Assembly: GCF_040712315.1 (NCBI RefSeq)
Contig: NC_134016.1
Coordinates: 28,744,003-28,808,002 of the forward strand
Length of the DNA: 64,000 nucleotides
Reading direction: 5' to 3'
Source: Castanea sativa
Taxonomy: Eukaryota > Streptophyta > Magnoliopsida > Fagales > Fagaceae
A program made the position numbers and the translations under genes. Shown piece by piece: positions 11,241 through 22,869 of this stretch (positions are counted from its first letter, which is position 1; every line of letters starts with the position of its first letter). The notes under the pieces are model-generated. The model saw only the letters and a program-made list of their open reading frames with translations. It was not told where the DNA came from and made no database searches.

Positions 11241-13130
11241 TTTTATTGGTTGGTTTTTAGTATAATAGGCAAAGGGTAACGTTGAGAGGGATGAGGCATG
11301 GGTGGGGAATAATATCCTATTGTTGTCCATATTACTAAGGAATTTAATTGAATGAGTAGAGGCAACATCAAGTTTATTCATTTTATGTAGGGATGATAAT
11401 TTTTCTTTGACTCACCTTGCGCTGGTTTTCCTCACCTTGCAAAGGTGGTGGGGAGCAAATGAGGCAAGATTTTTTCTCCACACCTTGAAGCGAGGCAATA
11501 ATGAGTTCAAACTTTTTAGCCTCACCTTGCACTATTTGTGTAAAAGACTAGGTTTATATTATTAAGTATTTAAATGCATGGATATTAAGAGTTTTTGATT
11601 TTGTTGTGAAGTTGTCTTATTAAATACTTTGGATAACATTATCCAATCATTGCTAAAACTTAGTTTGAATTGATGTCATCAATTAAATAGTAATTTCAAG
11701 TATAGTTATATTCACATAAAAAAAGTATATTTATATTAATTAAATGGGTTATATATATTAAAAAAAAATTGTAACAAGCATGGGTTGCGGTGAGATAGAT
11801 TAACATGAAGTAGAGTTTTACAGGATAGGGCTAGATTAGTGGCAAGACAGATTGCCCTGTTATGCAATGTGGGGCAAGAACGGGGAAAGACAAAACTATG
11901 CTGGGCAAGGATGAAGACCTGATCCTTTAGTCGTCCCTTGCCTCAATACCATCCCTAATTTCATGCAAATAATTAAACATTGGAAAAAGTTTATCTCCCA
12001 ACTTAAATGAGACAACCAATTAATACTTTTATGTTGTATTTTAATTAGGATTTTTTGTTGTTGTTAAAACTGGTTTGCAATATTGCAGCAATTGTTTTTT
12101 AACACACTCTATATGGCAAATCACACAATTATCTATGACTCTTTTAATTACATGTCTATCAAATTATCTAAACTAGCATGTAACTCCATGCAAACGCATA
12201 GATATATTTAAAATTAAACAAAATCTTTATTTAAAGAATATAAACAATTAGTCAAATTAATTTTTTAAAAGCATGTAACATATGCATTTATGCATACATT
12301 TAGATACATTTAAAATTAAACAAAATTTTTATCATAAAATATAGATAATTAGTAAAATTTTTTTTTTAAAGTAAACGTAATTAGTCACATATTAAAATTC
12401 TTACCTAAATTTAATACCACTTATGATCATTTTTTTTCTAATTTTTAATAAAATAGAACATGTGGTGATTTTTATTTTATTTATTTTTTGAGAAACATGT
12501 TGTGATTTTTATTGAGTATATGTGATTGTTTTTTTTTAAATTTTTTTATAGTTCATTAATATTAGATTCTTAGTATTTTGCACTCATTAGCTCACTTGAC
12601 ACAAAGATTAAAAAACTTAAGTAGACATATGGCACAAGCTTTAGTGAATAATTAAGGTGTAGTTTCTACATAAATTCACTTTTTACACTAAATTAACTCA
12701 CTTGGCACAAAATTCTAAAATTTAGATTAGATGAGACACAAGACACAAAATTATACTCTAATTGAATTCCAATTTAAAATTTAATTGGATTTTTTCTCTA
12801 CTTTACCTATTATTATATATATAGATTTATCATTTGACATTTGACTATTTCAATTTTTTTATGTGATTAAAAGTATGGAAAATGCTAAAAATTGTACAAG
12901 CTTTATTACACAACATTTTCAAACAAATGTAGCAATGTGATTTGTGGATTTCAAAAATATAAAAAATAAATGTCATCAATCTTTTTTAATTGGTGACCAA
13001 TCAATTTGTAAAGATTATGTAGTAAAATTTATAGCATACGCATCATCAATGTAGAGGAATTTTTTAAATCATTTTAATTAATGGGAAAAGCCTATGGGGT
13101 GGCTCATAAAAGTGTTTTGCAAAAGGATAT
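11241..13130. other. Non-coding part of duplicated segment
   Basis: About 11600-12180 matches copy 1 at 1575-3060. About 12180-12825 is additional AT-rich sequence absent from copy 1. No gene recognised. Confidence 0.55.
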
Positions 13131-13300
13131 GTAGCAATTGAGAATCATTTATTATTATTATTATTATATATATATATATAAAGCAATTAAAAATCATTTA
13201 TTATATATAAAATAGCAATTAAGAATCATTTATTATATATATAAAAATAATTAAGAATCATTTATTATAAAATAAAAGCAATTAAGAATCATTTATGACT
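13131..13300 (+). repeat. Short AT-rich tandem repeat, about 5 units
   Basis: Counterpart of 3345-3450 with two more 'gcaattaagaatcattta' units and internal (TTA)/(TA) expansions. Confidence 0.65.
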
Positions 13301-13989
13301 ATTAATGGGATATTTTAGGAGGTTGATTCCTATTAATAAAGGCATTTAATTTGGATCTCCAAAAAGAAATCAGTTAATTAGGTGCATCTATAGGGACAAT
13401 TCAATGATGCTCTTTCTGAGGGCCTATATATACCATGGTGTCAAGCTTAATGTTCAAACTTCAAACAAGTAGCTTGTTTGAAGCAAACAAATTTGGAGAT
13501 GTACTTTGGTCGATTAGTGAATTACCAAAAAATTCATAAGAATAATTTTCTGGTAACTCGCTGATTCGGTTGAAGTTATTTTTCACATGAGATTGAACTT
13601 CCAAGAGTCTATAATTTTGGACAAATTTTTCTTCCCAACTGATTTGTAGGAATATTCTCCAATCTATTACGAGGTGATTTATTAAACCATTAGCGTATAT
13701 TATTTAAATAAGTCCCATGACTTATTATATAAGTCATGTGACTCTAAGTACACTGTAAATGGTCTTAACGAGTCAAGTGATTTTTTTATTTAAATAACAC
13801 ATTTTGATGAATTTATAAATCATCATGTAATGGGTTGCTGAGGAATTGTCCTTTAACTCGGTTAAAAAATAAACGTTGTAATCATTTTTCTTTTAAGCAT
13901 AGCGAGTAATTATTTTATGTATGAGGAGTACAATGAATATGTGCCCCCTTCTTGTCACATAATAGTGGATCATGCTAATTAAATTCAAG
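13301..13989. other. Non-coding, counterpart of the TATA-hairpin block
   Basis: Matches 3451-4190. Retains CTATATATACC near 13426 and an eroded hairpin at about 13509-13566. Confidence 0.5.
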
Positions 13990-14112
13990 GAAAAGTTAAC
14001 CGGACATCCATTTTAGGAAAGATTTAGTACTACTAATTAAAATGGTATTAAGACTTTCCTAAATTGGTTCATTAACAAATACTTTAGAGACATCTATTAA
14101 CCGGACTCTTAA
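13990..14112. repeat. Fold-back MITE-like repeat, family A, internally deleted
   Basis: 'gttaaccggacatccattttaggaaag' faces 'ctttcctaaattggttcattaac...ctattaaccgg'. The centre is shorter than in the 4276-4450 counterpart. Confidence 0.5.
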
Positions 14113-14275
14113 ACTAGTGATGGGACTGACTATTCAAGTGAGAGTGGGAGCATACATTTATTGTGCTCCTAGAAATAAGGAGAGTACAAAGCCTAAAAAT
14201 CACAATCCTCTTTTTCTATTATTCTTAATAGATTCTCACGTGCTTTTCTATTGTTTCATAATTTCCATTGGACTT

Positions 14276-14391
14276 GGCTTAGGTTCAGTATCTAGTTATA
14301 CTAAACCCATCACGATGGTGATGTGTCCAAAATTGGATATCTGTTGTCATCTTGATGAGTCTGATGCAACTGGATATTGGACTCAAGCTTT
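14276..14391. repeat. Fold-back palindrome, family C (copy 2)
   Basis: Decayed counterpart of 4797-4916. The centre is GTCCAAAATTGGAT and the outer arms are 'ggcttaggttcagtatc' and 'gatattggactcaagctt'. Confidence 0.55.
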
Positions 14392-14587
14392 ACTCATTTC
14401 TGTTAAGAAGTTCCAACATTTATAGTTGCAACATTTATAGTTGTTTACATCATTCCATAGTTTTTTTTATATAAAATAAAAAATTTAATAGGGATCCATC
14501 TAAATTAACACTATCACAATTCAATTCATATATATTTTAATTCATACATTTCATCCTATAAAATCTTTTTTAAAATATAATTGTTAG

Positions 14588-14592
14588 GGGTC
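14588..14592 (+). other. Left target-site duplication of gypsy element 1
   Basis: GGGTC, repeated at 24736-24740. The unbroken site in copy 1 is 'ttagggatccatataaatt' near 5228. Confidence 0.9.
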
Positions 14593-15111
14593 TGATGATG
14601 CCAAAAAAATCACCAATAAGTTGCAAGCACTCTCCGAGTCGAATCAACACCTGTAAAGAGAAAAGAAAGAGACCTAAAAGAGAGCACCGGTGTGGTGCCG
14701 GCCAAAAACCCTCCGAAGGTCAAGTTAGAATTTTCTTTCAACCCTAAAGTGCCAGAGTTGAGTTAAATGTCCGTACCTTCATATCTAGGGTTTCTGGGGT
14801 ATTTATATTGGGTGGAATCGCCTTTCTTTTAGGATACAACTTCCCTCTCAAGTTCCTTTCCATATAGGAGTCTTCTCAAACGTGGGTCGCAAGAAGTCCA
14901 AGTGTGCACGCTTGCGTGGGGATAAAGCAAAAGTTGATTTAAAACATATCAAATGACATACAACCTGGAATCTTCAATTAATTAGTACATGACGGATACT
15001 CAGCCAAATTTAACCGTCATAGTCGCGTCACCTACGGTGTCGATCCGTCTTCATGCTCTCCGTCCCTTCGAGTTCTATGGGAATACCCATCTCCTATTTT
15101 TATCCCCTTCA
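14593..15111 (-). repeat. Element 1 3' LTR
   Basis: 519 bp. As written on the + strand it starts TGATGATGCC and ends CCCCTTCA. It is the 3' LTR because the element reads leftward. Confidence 0.93.
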
Positions 15112-15126
15112 GTTGCCCCCTTCAGT
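15112..15126 (-). other. Element 1 polypurine tract
   Basis: The minus strand reads CTGAAGGGGGCAAC directly before the 3' LTR. Confidence 0.75.
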
Positions 15127-15564
15127 CCTTGGATCCGTCTTTGAAACTTGACGGATTCATGGAATGACTAAAAGCAATGTATTGAGAGGGGACGGTCTTA
15201 GTATACCATAACGGATGACACGTGGCCTGCATTTCTGACGAAGAACACGTGGTCCTTGTGGATTGGCTGTTTCCCCAAAACGAGGCGTCGCTTCGTATCC
15301 CGCGCCCTTTGTTCTATAAAAGCCAGACATTTCTCCCTTCATTTTCTCTTCTCATCAAAAATTTGTGAGCAGAGCGCAACCGTCATAGCTATCGTGTCTT
15401 CCTGTCGTTCAGCAGATCTATCTGTCGTTCCTCGTTAGAAGCCATCTTGATCCGGTATGTATTCCAAACCTTTCTCCGTCTTTCTTTTAATTTCATTGTT
15501 TCACATATATGCGCTTTCTTTAGATCCTTCGGTGTCTTAGGTTATACCGTCATAAATGTAGGTA

Positions 15565-17731
15565 ATGTCTAGTGCATCAAGTAACCAGTCGTTTGTCCGC
15601 GAGGGGGCGGGCTACGATGAAAGGTTCCCGTCAGGTCCAAGAGATCCTGACACTTCAAGTGAAGAGAGGAATCCGTCCAGTACCTCTTCTTCCCTTGATG
15701 GTGGTCTGGAGACGGAAAGTTCAAAGTCGTCCAGTAGTAGCTTAGACAGTGTGGATCCCCCCGTCCAATCAGTGATTGGCCCAGATGGCCTTAGAGAGTT
15801 CGTCATGCTGCCTCTTTGGTCGGTAAATGATTTTAGGTCGTCTATGACTGAATCTCATCTTAACACACTTAGGACCAAGTATCAAATACCAGATAACATC
15901 CGTCTACGTCTTCCAGACAAATCTGAAAAATGTTACTATAGAGGGGTAGATGGTGTTGGGATCTACGAGCAAGCCTTAAAGGCGGGGCTCAGATTTCCCT
16001 TAAGTTCTCTCCACCGTCGTCTTCTTCAGTACCTTGGCCTGTCCGTCACCCAAATCTCCCCAAACGCCTGGAGGGTGTTCATTGGGGTAGAAGTTTTATA
16101 TGGAGCAATGTCTGACGGTGCCCGAAGGTTGACGGTGGAATAATTCTTCCACTGTTATCGTCCAACAGAGATCGTCAAGTCAAAGGGGATGTATAGCTTT
16201 GCCGCTAGAAGCCCATTGTTGAGGCTCTTCAGTGATACTCCAGACTCAAATAGAGACTGGAAGAGTTGTTACTTCTTTTTGGAAGGGGACGAATGGATGT
16301 GTCGTCTAGGGGATAGTACTTACATGCCTGTCGACACTACATGGGGCATAATGCCTCCATTGGGTATGCATTCCTTTTGTTTCCATCTAGTTTATCTTTA
16401 AAAGTTAGTTTACTCTTTAAAATCTAACCGTTGCTGCAGCTTGGGACCGTCCTCAAGTTGACTTGGAGCAGTGGAGTTTTTTGGAGAAAATTTTTAATAA
16501 GACGAAACTGCAGGAGAGGACTTGGGCTCAACTCGTCACCCTTGATACTCTATATTGGTATTGTGACGGACCCGAACCTTCATCCGCTGCCCGTTGATAC
16601 GATAACAGAGATCGAAAACGTAAGTTCGTCGAAACTCTATCCGTCTTCCTTCTTCTCTTTTTTTTTATTTTTTATTTTACCTTGCCTTTCTCATCCGTCT
16701 TTGATTTACAGAGATGGACGCCGCCAAGAGGAGAGCCTTCATTAAACAACAGGCAGTGAAGAAAAAGCAGGAGGGGGGGTCAAACAAAGGGGACGGTCCC
16801 ACCTGTACCGTCAAAACGAACTCAACATGAAAAAACAGACCGTCTTCCAAAGAAGCAAAAGACCACCCCTGAACCCGTCGTGGCCTTGGAGGTAGAGAAA
16901 ACGCCCGTCAAGCATGGAAAGGGCAAAGGCTTGATGAAGGGTCTAGTACCCACCGGGGAGAAACCACCCGTTCTCTTTCGGGAGGATTCAAGTTATGCCC
17001 TTGAGAAGCTGTCGTCTATCTTGACAGCTGACGACTACGCGGACCTCGTCAACCATACAACGGAGGCGATGGGTGAGACTGGCATTTTCACCCTTGCACA
17101 GGTAACTTTGAATCCGTCTACTAGTTTTGCTAAGTTCTTTCACACCCGTCATTATCATAACGTTGTATTTCGCTTCCAGGCCATGCTAATGATGAAAGGG
17201 TTATTTGGCCGTTGTCTCAATCACGAGACAACCATGGACCGTCTGAGAAAGAAAAACAAGACGATGGAGGATGAGCTTTACGAGCTGAAAACTTACAAGA
17301 TCAATGTGGACAAAAAGCTTAAATGCTCAGAGTAGGTCAGAAGTGAGGTGGAAAAGGAGAATGGGCATTTGCGCGAGATTTTGAAGGACAAGGAGAAGGA
17401 GTTGACGGAGACAATGTCCAAACTCCACAACGCAAAAGAGATATCCGTCCAGGAATATCGCAACTCCGACCTTCTTCTGACAGAGCTTGGGAGCTCCTTT
17501 GCTGACGGATTCGACGACGCCATCCGTCAGGTGAAGTCGTCGTATCCTGATCTGGACGTATCCCACATTTCCATTGAAGCTCAAGGGCAAACACTTGCAC
17601 AGTCCGTCCGTTCAGAAAGCACAGACGAAGTGTTTGCCGTCACTGCTCCAGCTGACGAAGGTGAAGCTCTTCCTCCTAGTCAGCCAAACGACGGTCCATT
17701 GGTCGGGAACTCTTCTCCAAAGAATGAGTAG
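15565..17731 (+). pseudogene. Antisense additional ORF of element 1 (Transposase_28-like, spliced)
   Basis: Encoded opposite to gag-pol, between pol and the 3' LTR. It starts MSSASSNQSF. Exons inferred by GT-AG: 15565-16363, 16440-16619, 16712-17101, 17180-17731. Exon 1 is a Ser-rich tail followed by a conserved block (LRFPLSSLHRRLLQYLGLS, then PNAWRVF) typical of the 'putative gypsy type transposon' family (Pfam Transposase_28, from memory). The C-terminal part (about 17220-17480) is Lys/Glu-rich and predicted coiled coil. Breaks: TAA at 16141-16143, TGA at 16595-16597, TAG at 17333-17335, and a one-base shift near the seven-G run at 16772-16778. Function is unknown. Such antisense ORFs are reported in Tat-lineage elements. 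Because introns lie on the strand opposite to genomic RNA, they are not lost on reverse transcription. Confidence 0.75.
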
Positions 17732-17949
17732 GATACTTTTCTTTTTTGTAAAAAATTCTTACCGTTGTAAGAGAACTTTATTGAACCGTCGTTTGTAATT
17801 ATTAAATTTAACTTATCAAATCTTTTATTGCCTGTTGCTTGCTTATTATCCGTCGTATATTGTATGCTCATTTATTTCATTCAGATAACCCGTCTACAAA
17901 GAAAATTTTAGGCGTCTGCCCTTTATTTGGACTGGACTTTCAAATGTAT
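17732..17949. other. Spacer between antisense ORF and tandem array
   Basis: AT-rich and presumably the 3' untranslated region of the antisense ORF. Nothing else seen. Confidence 0.5.
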
Positions 17950-18740
17950 TTTTAAGACCCGTCCACTTAGTGAACTAGATTTTTTATCCCTTTGGGATGA
18001 TCCGTCCACTTTGTGGACTCATAGGTTTTCATCCCTTTGGGATGATCCGTCCACTTCGTGGACTTGTAGGTTCCATCCCTTAGGGATAATCCGTCCACTT
18101 TGTAGATTCGTAGATTTACATCCCTTTGGGATGATCCGTCCACTATGTGGACTTGTAGAATTTTCATCTTCAGGATGATCCGTCCACTTTGTGGACTTAT
18201 AGGTTTTCATCCCTTTGGGATGATCCGTCCACTTTGTGGACTTACAGGTTTTCATCCCTTTGGGATGATTCGTCTACTTCGTGGACTTGTAGGTTTCCAT
18301 CCCTTTGGGATAATTCGTCCACTTTGTGGATTCGTAGGTTTACATCTCTTTGGGATGATCCGTCCACTATGTGGACTTGTAGAATTTTCATCTTTAGGAT
18401 GATCTGTCCACTTTGTGGACTTATAGGTTTTCATCCCTTTGGGATGATCCGTCCACTTCGTGGACTTACAGGTTTTCATCTCTTTGGGATGATTCGTCCA
18501 CTTCGTGGACTTGTAGGTTTCCATCCCTTTGGGATAATTCGTCCACTTTGTGGATTCGTAGGTTTACATCTCTTTGGGATGATCCATCCACTTTGTGGAC
18601 TTATAGGTTTTCATCCTATTGGGATGACCCGTCCACTTCGTGGACTCGTAGATTTCCTTTTGGATGATCCGTCCACTCTGTGGACTCGTAGATTTACATC
18701 CCTTTGGGATGATCCGTCCACTTTGTGAACTTGTAGAATT
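17950..18740. repeat. 45-bp tandem array with two hairpins per unit
   Basis: About 17 units of 45 bp. Each unit contains GTCCAC-NNN-GTGGAC and CATCCC-TTT-GGGATG, two 6-bp stems with 3-base loops. Loop bases vary (TTT, TTC, TAT, TCT) while most stems stay complementary. It lies between pol and the antisense ORF, in the hypervariable 3' region where Tat/Ogre elements often carry tandem repeats. Long open frames across it are a by-product of the 45-bp (multiple of three) period. Confidence 0.92.
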
Positions 18741-18909
18741 GTTAACACCATACATTTCATATTTTCTAAATGAAAAACTCCTCTCACTATATCAGTTCAA
18801 CAGACCAAATTGTTTAAGGAAAAAACTTGAGTTCTAATAAGTAAAAACTATGAAATGTTTAAAATCAGAGAGAAAATAAGTCAGTAGACATTGTCTTATG
18901 ACTGCCGCA

Positions 18910-21900
18910 CTACTGGTAATACTTCTTCAGGTGCTCCGTGTTCCAAGGATGGCCCAACTTTCTTTCGTCTAATGTCTCCAAGTAGTACGTTCCTTTCCTA
19001 TGCCATGAGATAATTCTGTATGGGCCTTCCCAGTTAGGACCCAGCTTTCCCTGGGATGCATCCTTCGTAGCGCCAAGCACTTTTCGTAATACTAGATCTC
19101 CCACCTCGAAGTCCCGGTGCCGAACCCTGGAGTTGTAGTGTTTTGCCATCATATCTTGGTACCATGCCAGTCTCTGTGCTGCTGCTGCCCTGACCTCGTC
19201 TACAAGATCAAGCTCTAGACGCAACGCTTCATTATTCTTGCTCTCGTCATAGCTTTCCACTCGGTAGCTCGTTAGTCCCACTTCTGCCGGTATGAGGGCC
19301 TCAGTACCATACGCCAATCGAAACGGTGTCTCTCCTGTTGGCGTTCTTGCTGTTGTCCGGTACGCCCACAAAACACTTGGTAGAACATCCGGCCATATAC
19401 CCTTTGCCCTCTCGAGCCGGGTCTTGATAATCTTTAACAAGGACCGGTTCGTGACTTCAACTTGTCCGTTGGCCTGTGGGTGGGCGGGTGACGAGTAGTG
19501 ATTTTTGATTCCTAGTTGAGAACAGAAGTCCCGGAATGCATCATTGTCGAATTGCTTCCCGTTGTCTGAAACGAGCACTCTTGGAATCCCATACCTGCAA
19601 ATAATGCTTTTCCATACAAAGCTGCGAATGTTTTTCTTTGTGATAGTAGCAAGACCTTCTGCCTCCACCCATTTGGTGAAATAATCAATACCAACCACCA
19701 AGAACTTCAGTTGTCTTGCTGCTATTGGGAATGGACCCATGATGTCCAATCCCCATTGTGCGAACGGCCATGGAGCCGTCATAGGTGTGAGTTCCTCCGT
19801 TGGCCGTTTGATGAGATTGCCAAACCGTTGACACTTGTCGCAGGCTCTGATGTACATATGGGCATCCTTTTGCATTGTCGGCCAGTAATATCCCGTTCGT
19901 AGTAGCTTGTGCACCAGAGACCTTGACCCCGAGTGGTTCCCGCAAATTCCTTTATGAACCTCCCTCATCACGTAGTCTGCTTCCTCACGGTCGAGGCATC
20001 TTAAGTATGGTCGGGAGAATCCTCTTTTGTAGAGGACGTCTTTAATCAGGATAAATCGGGCAGCCTTAACTTTTAATTTCCTTGCGTCTTCTTTGCTATC
20101 TGGCAGCTTGCCGCTTTTGAGGTACGTCATTATTGGAACCGTCCAATCGTCTTCAACGCTTATTTCCTGCATTCTAACGTTGCCTAATAACGATGAATGT
20201 TGGATGAAAGATAATACCTGATGTGGGGCGACCATAGGTTCGGCCGAAGCAGCCTTGGCGAGTCGATCCGCCTCTTGGTTCTCTTCTCTTGGGATCTGAA
20301 CTATCGTGAATTGGAGGTCAGTGGTTCGACCCTTCACCTCCTCGAGGTACCTTCTCATTCGTTCATTCCTACAATCATAGCTCCCGTTAACTTGACTGGC
20401 TACAATTTGAGAATCGGAGTAGACCACTGCCTTCTTAGCCCCAGCTGCTATCGCAAGTTCCAATCCTGCCACCAAGGCCTCATACTTTGCTTCGTTATTT
20501 GTGGTAGTGAATTCCATACGGATCATGCATTCGATCTTATCTCCTTCCGGGGTGTGGAGCACAATCCCGATTCCTCCTGCATGCTTGTTAGAGGATCCAT
20601 CTGTGTGAATTCTCCATGTGGGCGTCTCTTTTGCCCCCTGCTCCTCAGGTGTAGTGAATTCCGCAATGAAGTCTGCCAATATCTGTCCTTTTACAGCCGT
20701 CCATGGCTGGTATTGGATATCATATTCACTCAGCTCGATAGCCCACAAAGCCATCCGTCCTGCAGCTTCAGGATTGTTCATTGCTTTCCGCAAAGGCTGA
20801 TCCGTCAGGACTTTTATGGTATGCGCTTGAAAATAGGGTTTGAGTTTTCAAGCTGCAGTCACAAGAGCAAAAGCGAGTTTCTCCATTCGTGGGTATCTTT
20901 CCTCTGCGCCTCTTAGCGCCCGGCTGATAAAGTACACGGGCTTTTGTATCTTCCCCTCCTCTCGGATGAGAGCTGCACTTACCGATGCTGATGAGACGGC
21001 AAGGTACAGGAACAATTCCTCCCCCAGTGTGGACGGGCTAAGCAATGGCGGTGCAGAGAGATATGCCTTCAACTCCTTAAATGCCCTTTGGCATTCGTCC
21101 GTCCACTCAAAAGATCTCCTTAGCGTTCTGAAGAAAGGGAGACACTTGTCCGTCGCCCTCGATACGAACCTATTTAAGGCGGCAATCTTCCCTGTCAGGC
21201 TTTACACTTCCTTTACTGTCCTCGGGGGAGATAGCTCCATAATTGCTTTTACTTTCTCTGGGTTTACTTCAATGCCCCGCTGGGACACCATGAATCCCAA
21301 GAATTTTCCAGCGGTAACTCCAAATGCGCATTTGCCTGGGTTCAGCTTCATTTTATAGGTCCGGAGAGTGTTGAAAGTCTCCTGGAGGTCCCTCATATGA
21401 TCGGACACCTTTACACTTTTCACCAACATATCATCTACGTAGACCTGGACGAATCTGCCAATTTGGTGCGCGAACATTTTGTTCATTAATCGTTGATGCG
21501 TGGCTCCCGCGTTCTTGAGCCCGAACGGCATCACCTTGTAGCAAAAGAGCCCCTGGCTTGTCACAAATGATGTCTTTTCTTGATCTGTTTCCTCCAATTT
21601 AATCTGATTATACGCTGAGAAGGCGTCCATGAAGCTCAACAATTCATGTCTTGCGGTGGAGTCTACTAAGGTGTCAATACGCAGGAGTGGGTAACTATCT
21701 TTAGGGCATGCCCTATTCAAATCTGTGAAGTCAACGCACATTCTCCACTTCCCGTTTGATTTCTTGACCATTACCACATTGGCCAGCCAATCAGGGTAAT
21801 ACACCTCCCTTATGAAGTTCACTTCTCGCAGCTTCTGCACCTCCTCTGCCACGGCTTAATCCCGTTCGGGGGCGAACACACGCTTCTTTTGTCGAACTGG

Positions 21901-22869
21901 AGGGAAAGAAGGTGATACGTTCAATTTGTGAACTATGATTGTTGGATCTATTCCCGGCATGTCGTTGTGGCTCCATGCAAACACGTCTTGATTCTCTTTG
22001 AGGAATACCAGGAGTGCATGTCGAACTGTTTGGTCGATTGAGGTTCCGATCCTGGTGGTCCGGTCGGGCCTCGAATCATCCAGTTGTACCTCCTCTAATT
22101 CCTCCACGGGTTCTGCTACTGTTCTCTGTTCCTCAATGGTTATCGCCCGCACATGGTCATCCATTTCCATCATGGCAACGTAACATTCCCGCGCAGCCAC
22201 CTGATTTCCGCGCAGTTCTCCAACTCCGAATTCGGTGGGAAACTTGATCATCAGATGGTAGGTAGAGGTGACGGCTTTCCATGCATTGAGAGTGGGTCGT
22301 CCGAGTATGGCATTATATGCTGAGGAGCAATCAACCACAAGAAAAGAAACATCCTTGGTTATTTGTTGTGGGTAGTCTCCTACCGTCACCACCAACGTGA
22401 TAGATCCTAAAGGATATACCCGGGAACCTCCAAAGCCAACGAGGGGCGTGCATGCCGGGATTAAGCGTTCTTTGGCAATCCCCATCTGCTGGAATGCGGG
22501 GTAGTAAAGGATATCTGCTGAGCTTCCGTTGTCCACCAAGACTCGGTGGATGTTGAAGTCCCCAGTCAGTATGCTAACGATGAGCGCGTCGTCATGGGAG
22601 TGGTGAAGGCGTCGGGCCTCCTCTTCCGAAAACTCGATGCTAGAGCCGTTCCGTCGTTCTCCTTCTAGTGAAGAGCCCGTCGACTGGACGCTTTGTACCA
22701 TCCGTAAATAGGTCTTTCTGGCCTTTTTAGACGACCCTGTTGAAGCGCTACCCCCTATTATCATCCGTATGTCTGCTACTGGTGGTTTGGGACGTTCGTT
22801 TTCCCATCTAGGGTTCTGCTCCTGGGGTTGATCCATTCTCTCCTTCCTCATGAACCTCTGCAACCTTCC
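18910..22869 (-). pseudogene. pol: Element 1 pol: protease, RT, RNase H, archaeal RNase H, integrase
   Basis: One frame on the minus strand, in order. Protease (catalytic VDNGSSADILYY near 22530-22560). Reverse transcriptase (CVDFTDLNRACPKDSYP; active-site YVDD near 21430-21441). RNase H (continuing across 21204-20800). A second, archaeal-type RNase H (IHTDGSS at about 20601, TTNNEAKYEAL). Integrase with HHCC zinc finger (H..H..C..C, CDKCQRFG), DDE core (GLDIMGPFP, VSDNGKQFD, NGQVEVTNRS) and C-terminal GPYRI region, ending at TAA 18910. In-frame stops: TAA 21856-21858, TAA 21202-21204, TGA 20848-20850. Catalytic residues of RT and integrase are still present. The last 627 codons (20793-18910) are uninterrupted. 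No frameshift was seen. Confidence 0.9.

Noticed and set aside
14117..14425. 102-codon frame
   Set aside because: Runs through a fold-back palindrome. The counterpart in copy 1 is not open, and no domain is visible.
17950..18740. Regularly spaced palindromic repeats resembling a CRISPR array
   Set aside because: The units are head-to-tail repeats without unique spacers, inside a plant retrotransposon between pol and the LTR.
17927..18755. Several overlapping 60-180-codon open frames on both strands with repeated Trp/Ser/Pro or Lys/Ser/Thr motifs
   Set aside because: They lie wholly in the 45-bp tandem array. A period divisible by three keeps any frame open, so they are artefacts of the repeat.
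20221..21358. Long + strand frames (231 and 172 codons) within element 1 pol
   Set aside because: Antisense shadows of the RT/RNase H/integrase coding strand. No independent homology is recognised.
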